Shown: positions 5,311 to 5,852 of the stretch, piece after piece
Numbering within the stretch: the first letter of the stretch is position 1
Layout: each line of letters starts with the position of its first letter
Assembly (NCBI GenBank): GCA_945952175.1
Contig: CAMFHW010000287.1
Coordinates: 1-5,852 of the forward strand
Length of the DNA stretch: 5,852 nt
DNA from: an uncultured Phenylobacterium sp.
GTDB taxonomy: Bacteria > Pseudomonadota > Alphaproteobacteria > Caulobacterales > Caulobacteraceae
Reading direction: 5' to 3'
Position numbers and translations under genes: made by a program
The notes under the pieces: generated by a model
What the model was told of the DNA's origin: nothing
What the model saw: the letters and a program-made list of their open reading frames with translations, nothing else
Databases searched by the model: none

Positions 5311-5446
5311 TCACCCTAATGTGTCGTCCCGGAAAGCGCGCAGCGCTTGTCCGGGACCCAGACGCACGGGGCTTTCCGGATAGATCGGTGCTTATGGGTC
5401 CCGGTCTTGCCCTTGCTGGGCAAACCGGGATGATACTCAAGGGTTA
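5311..5446. repeat. Composite inverted repeat, probable dispersed intergenic palindromic element
   Basis: The element has two arms in opposite orientation. Arm 1 (about 5311-5361) and the reverse complement of arm 2 (about 5393-5446) share the order ACCCT...GT.TC.TCCCGG...CCGGGACCCA. The outermost 22 bases of each arm (5311-5332 and 5425-5446) match at 16 of 22 positions. Each arm folds on itself. TCCCGGA/TCCGGGA with inner AGCGC/GCGCT spans 5327-5356, and TCCCGGT/ACCGGGA with inner TTGCCC/GGGCAA spans 5399-5430. The arms are separated by about 31 bases. There is no coding capacity. This architecture resembles the REP/BIME-like or non-autonomous repeats scattered in alphaproteobacterial intergenic regions. 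It may act as a transcription terminator for the hydrolase gene. That it is dispersed elsewhere in the genome is inference from its appearance. Confidence 0.75.
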
Positions 5447-5852
5447 GGCGTCCGCCCGCGCCCGCGCCGTGGCCCGTTCGATCAGGTCGGCGATCTTGCC
5501 GTAAAGCGGCTTGGGGAAATTGTGGCCCATGGCCTCCAGCAGGTGCAGCTCGGCGCCGGCGATATTGGCCGCCGTGTCCTCGCCGCCGTCCTTCGGCACC
5601 AGCGGATCGTCGATGCCGTGGATCACCACGGTCGGGGCGGTGATGGTCTTCAGCGCCGCGCGCCGGTCGCCGCTGGCCACGATCGCCGCCATCTGCCGCT
5701 GGAAGCCCACCGGATAGAACGACCGCTCGAACGCCGCCTTCAGGTTGGCCCGGGTCTCCGCCTCGTCGGGTTCGTAGTTCGGACCGGCCATGATCCGGGC
5801 GCCGGACATGCCGTGGTCGAGGAAGCCCGCCAAGTCGGTGCGCGGGTCGGGT
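5444..5852 (-). CDS. Alpha/beta hydrolase, C-terminal part (cut by window edge)
   Basis: The last 135 codons of a gene that enters from the right edge; the open frame continues beyond 5852, so no start is assigned. The visible part holds a helical lid region (about 20-70, with FYPVGFQRQMAAI). It also holds the C-terminal half of the fold, with strand TAPTVVIHG (71-79), the catalytic acid Asp82 in HGIDDPLVP (78-86) and the catalytic base His110 in EAMGHNFP (106-113). The nucleophile elbow lies outside the window. The HG..DP.VP plus GH pattern is typical of small esterase/epoxide-hydrolase-like members, but the substrate cannot be inferred. The stop codon TAA (5446-5444) coincides with the outer end of the palindromic repeat, so the insertion may have supplied or altered the C-terminus. 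Confidence 0.9.
   Translation of the reverse strand, partial: PDPRTDLAGFLDHGMSGARIMAGPNYEPDEAETRANLKAAFERSFYPVGFQRQMAAIVASGDRRAALKTITAPTVVIHGIDDPLVPKDGGEDTAANIAGAELHLLEAMGHNFPKPLYGKIADLIERATARARADA

Noticed and set aside
3451..5319. Long plus-strand open frame of about 622 codons across 3451-5319
   Set aside because: It runs antisense to three minus-strand genes, including the unambiguous prmA, and has no domain signal.
4748..5440. Minus-strand open frame of about 230 codons overlapping the Pro-rich protein in another frame
   Set aside because: It starts inside the palindromic repeat and is Arg/Pro/Gly-biased. The alternative frame has a credible signal sequence.
5831..5833. Possible TTG start for the hydrolase at 5833
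   Set aside because: The reading frame stays open to the window edge, and the fold lacks its N-terminal half and nucleophile if started here. It is treated as a partial gene instead.

Overview
This is a compact, very GC-rich stretch of bacterial chromosome with short intergenic gaps and strong third-position G/C bias. The gene content (a long-form aminopeptidase P, an alphaproteobacterial-looking PrmA, small Ala/Pro-rich envelope proteins) and the imperfect palindromic dispersed repeat suggest an alphaproteobacterium, most likely of the Caulobacter/Phenylobacterium group. That placement is an inference from sequence style, not from a search.

Layout, left to right. Positions 1-2123 hold a minus-strand pair: a long-form Xaa-Pro aminopeptidase (M24B) and, overlapping its stop codon by ATGA, the first 101 codons of a class I SAM-dependent methyltransferase that leaves the window at base 1. 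A 229-bp divergent spacer (2124-2352) follows and carries a GC-rich hairpin. Then come two plus-strand genes: a RimJ/RimL-type GNAT acetyltransferase (2353-2910) and a small stand-alone GIY-YIG-fold protein (2985-3332). Between them is an unusually AT-rich 18-bp imperfect palindrome containing a perfect TATAAT, followed immediately by a 9-bp perfect hairpin. The GIY-YIG gene therefore probably has its own controlled promoter. A perfect 11-bp stem-loop (3335-3366) sits between it and the next, convergent gene.

Positions 3373-5852 are all on the minus strand. In transcription order they are: the C-terminal 135 codons of an alpha/beta hydrolase (entering from the right edge), a composite inverted repeat of about 136 bp (5311-5446), a Pro-rich protein with an N-terminal signal/anchor (4786-5211), prmA (3871-4737, ribosomal protein L11 methyltransferase), and an Ala-rich single-pass membrane protein (3373-3798).

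The genes do not form one recognisable pathway. They are a peptidase, two methyltransferases, an acetyltransferase, a hydrolase and small envelope proteins, mostly housekeeping or orphan functions. I see no phage, IS transposase, CRISPR array, tRNA, rRNA, toxin-antitoxin pair or defence operon. The parts most worth a second look are non-coding: the palindrome plus 5' hairpin ahead of the degenerate GIY-YIG gene, the composite repeat whose end coincides with the hydrolase stop codon, and a perfect 18-bp palindrome touching the start codon of the Pro-rich protein.
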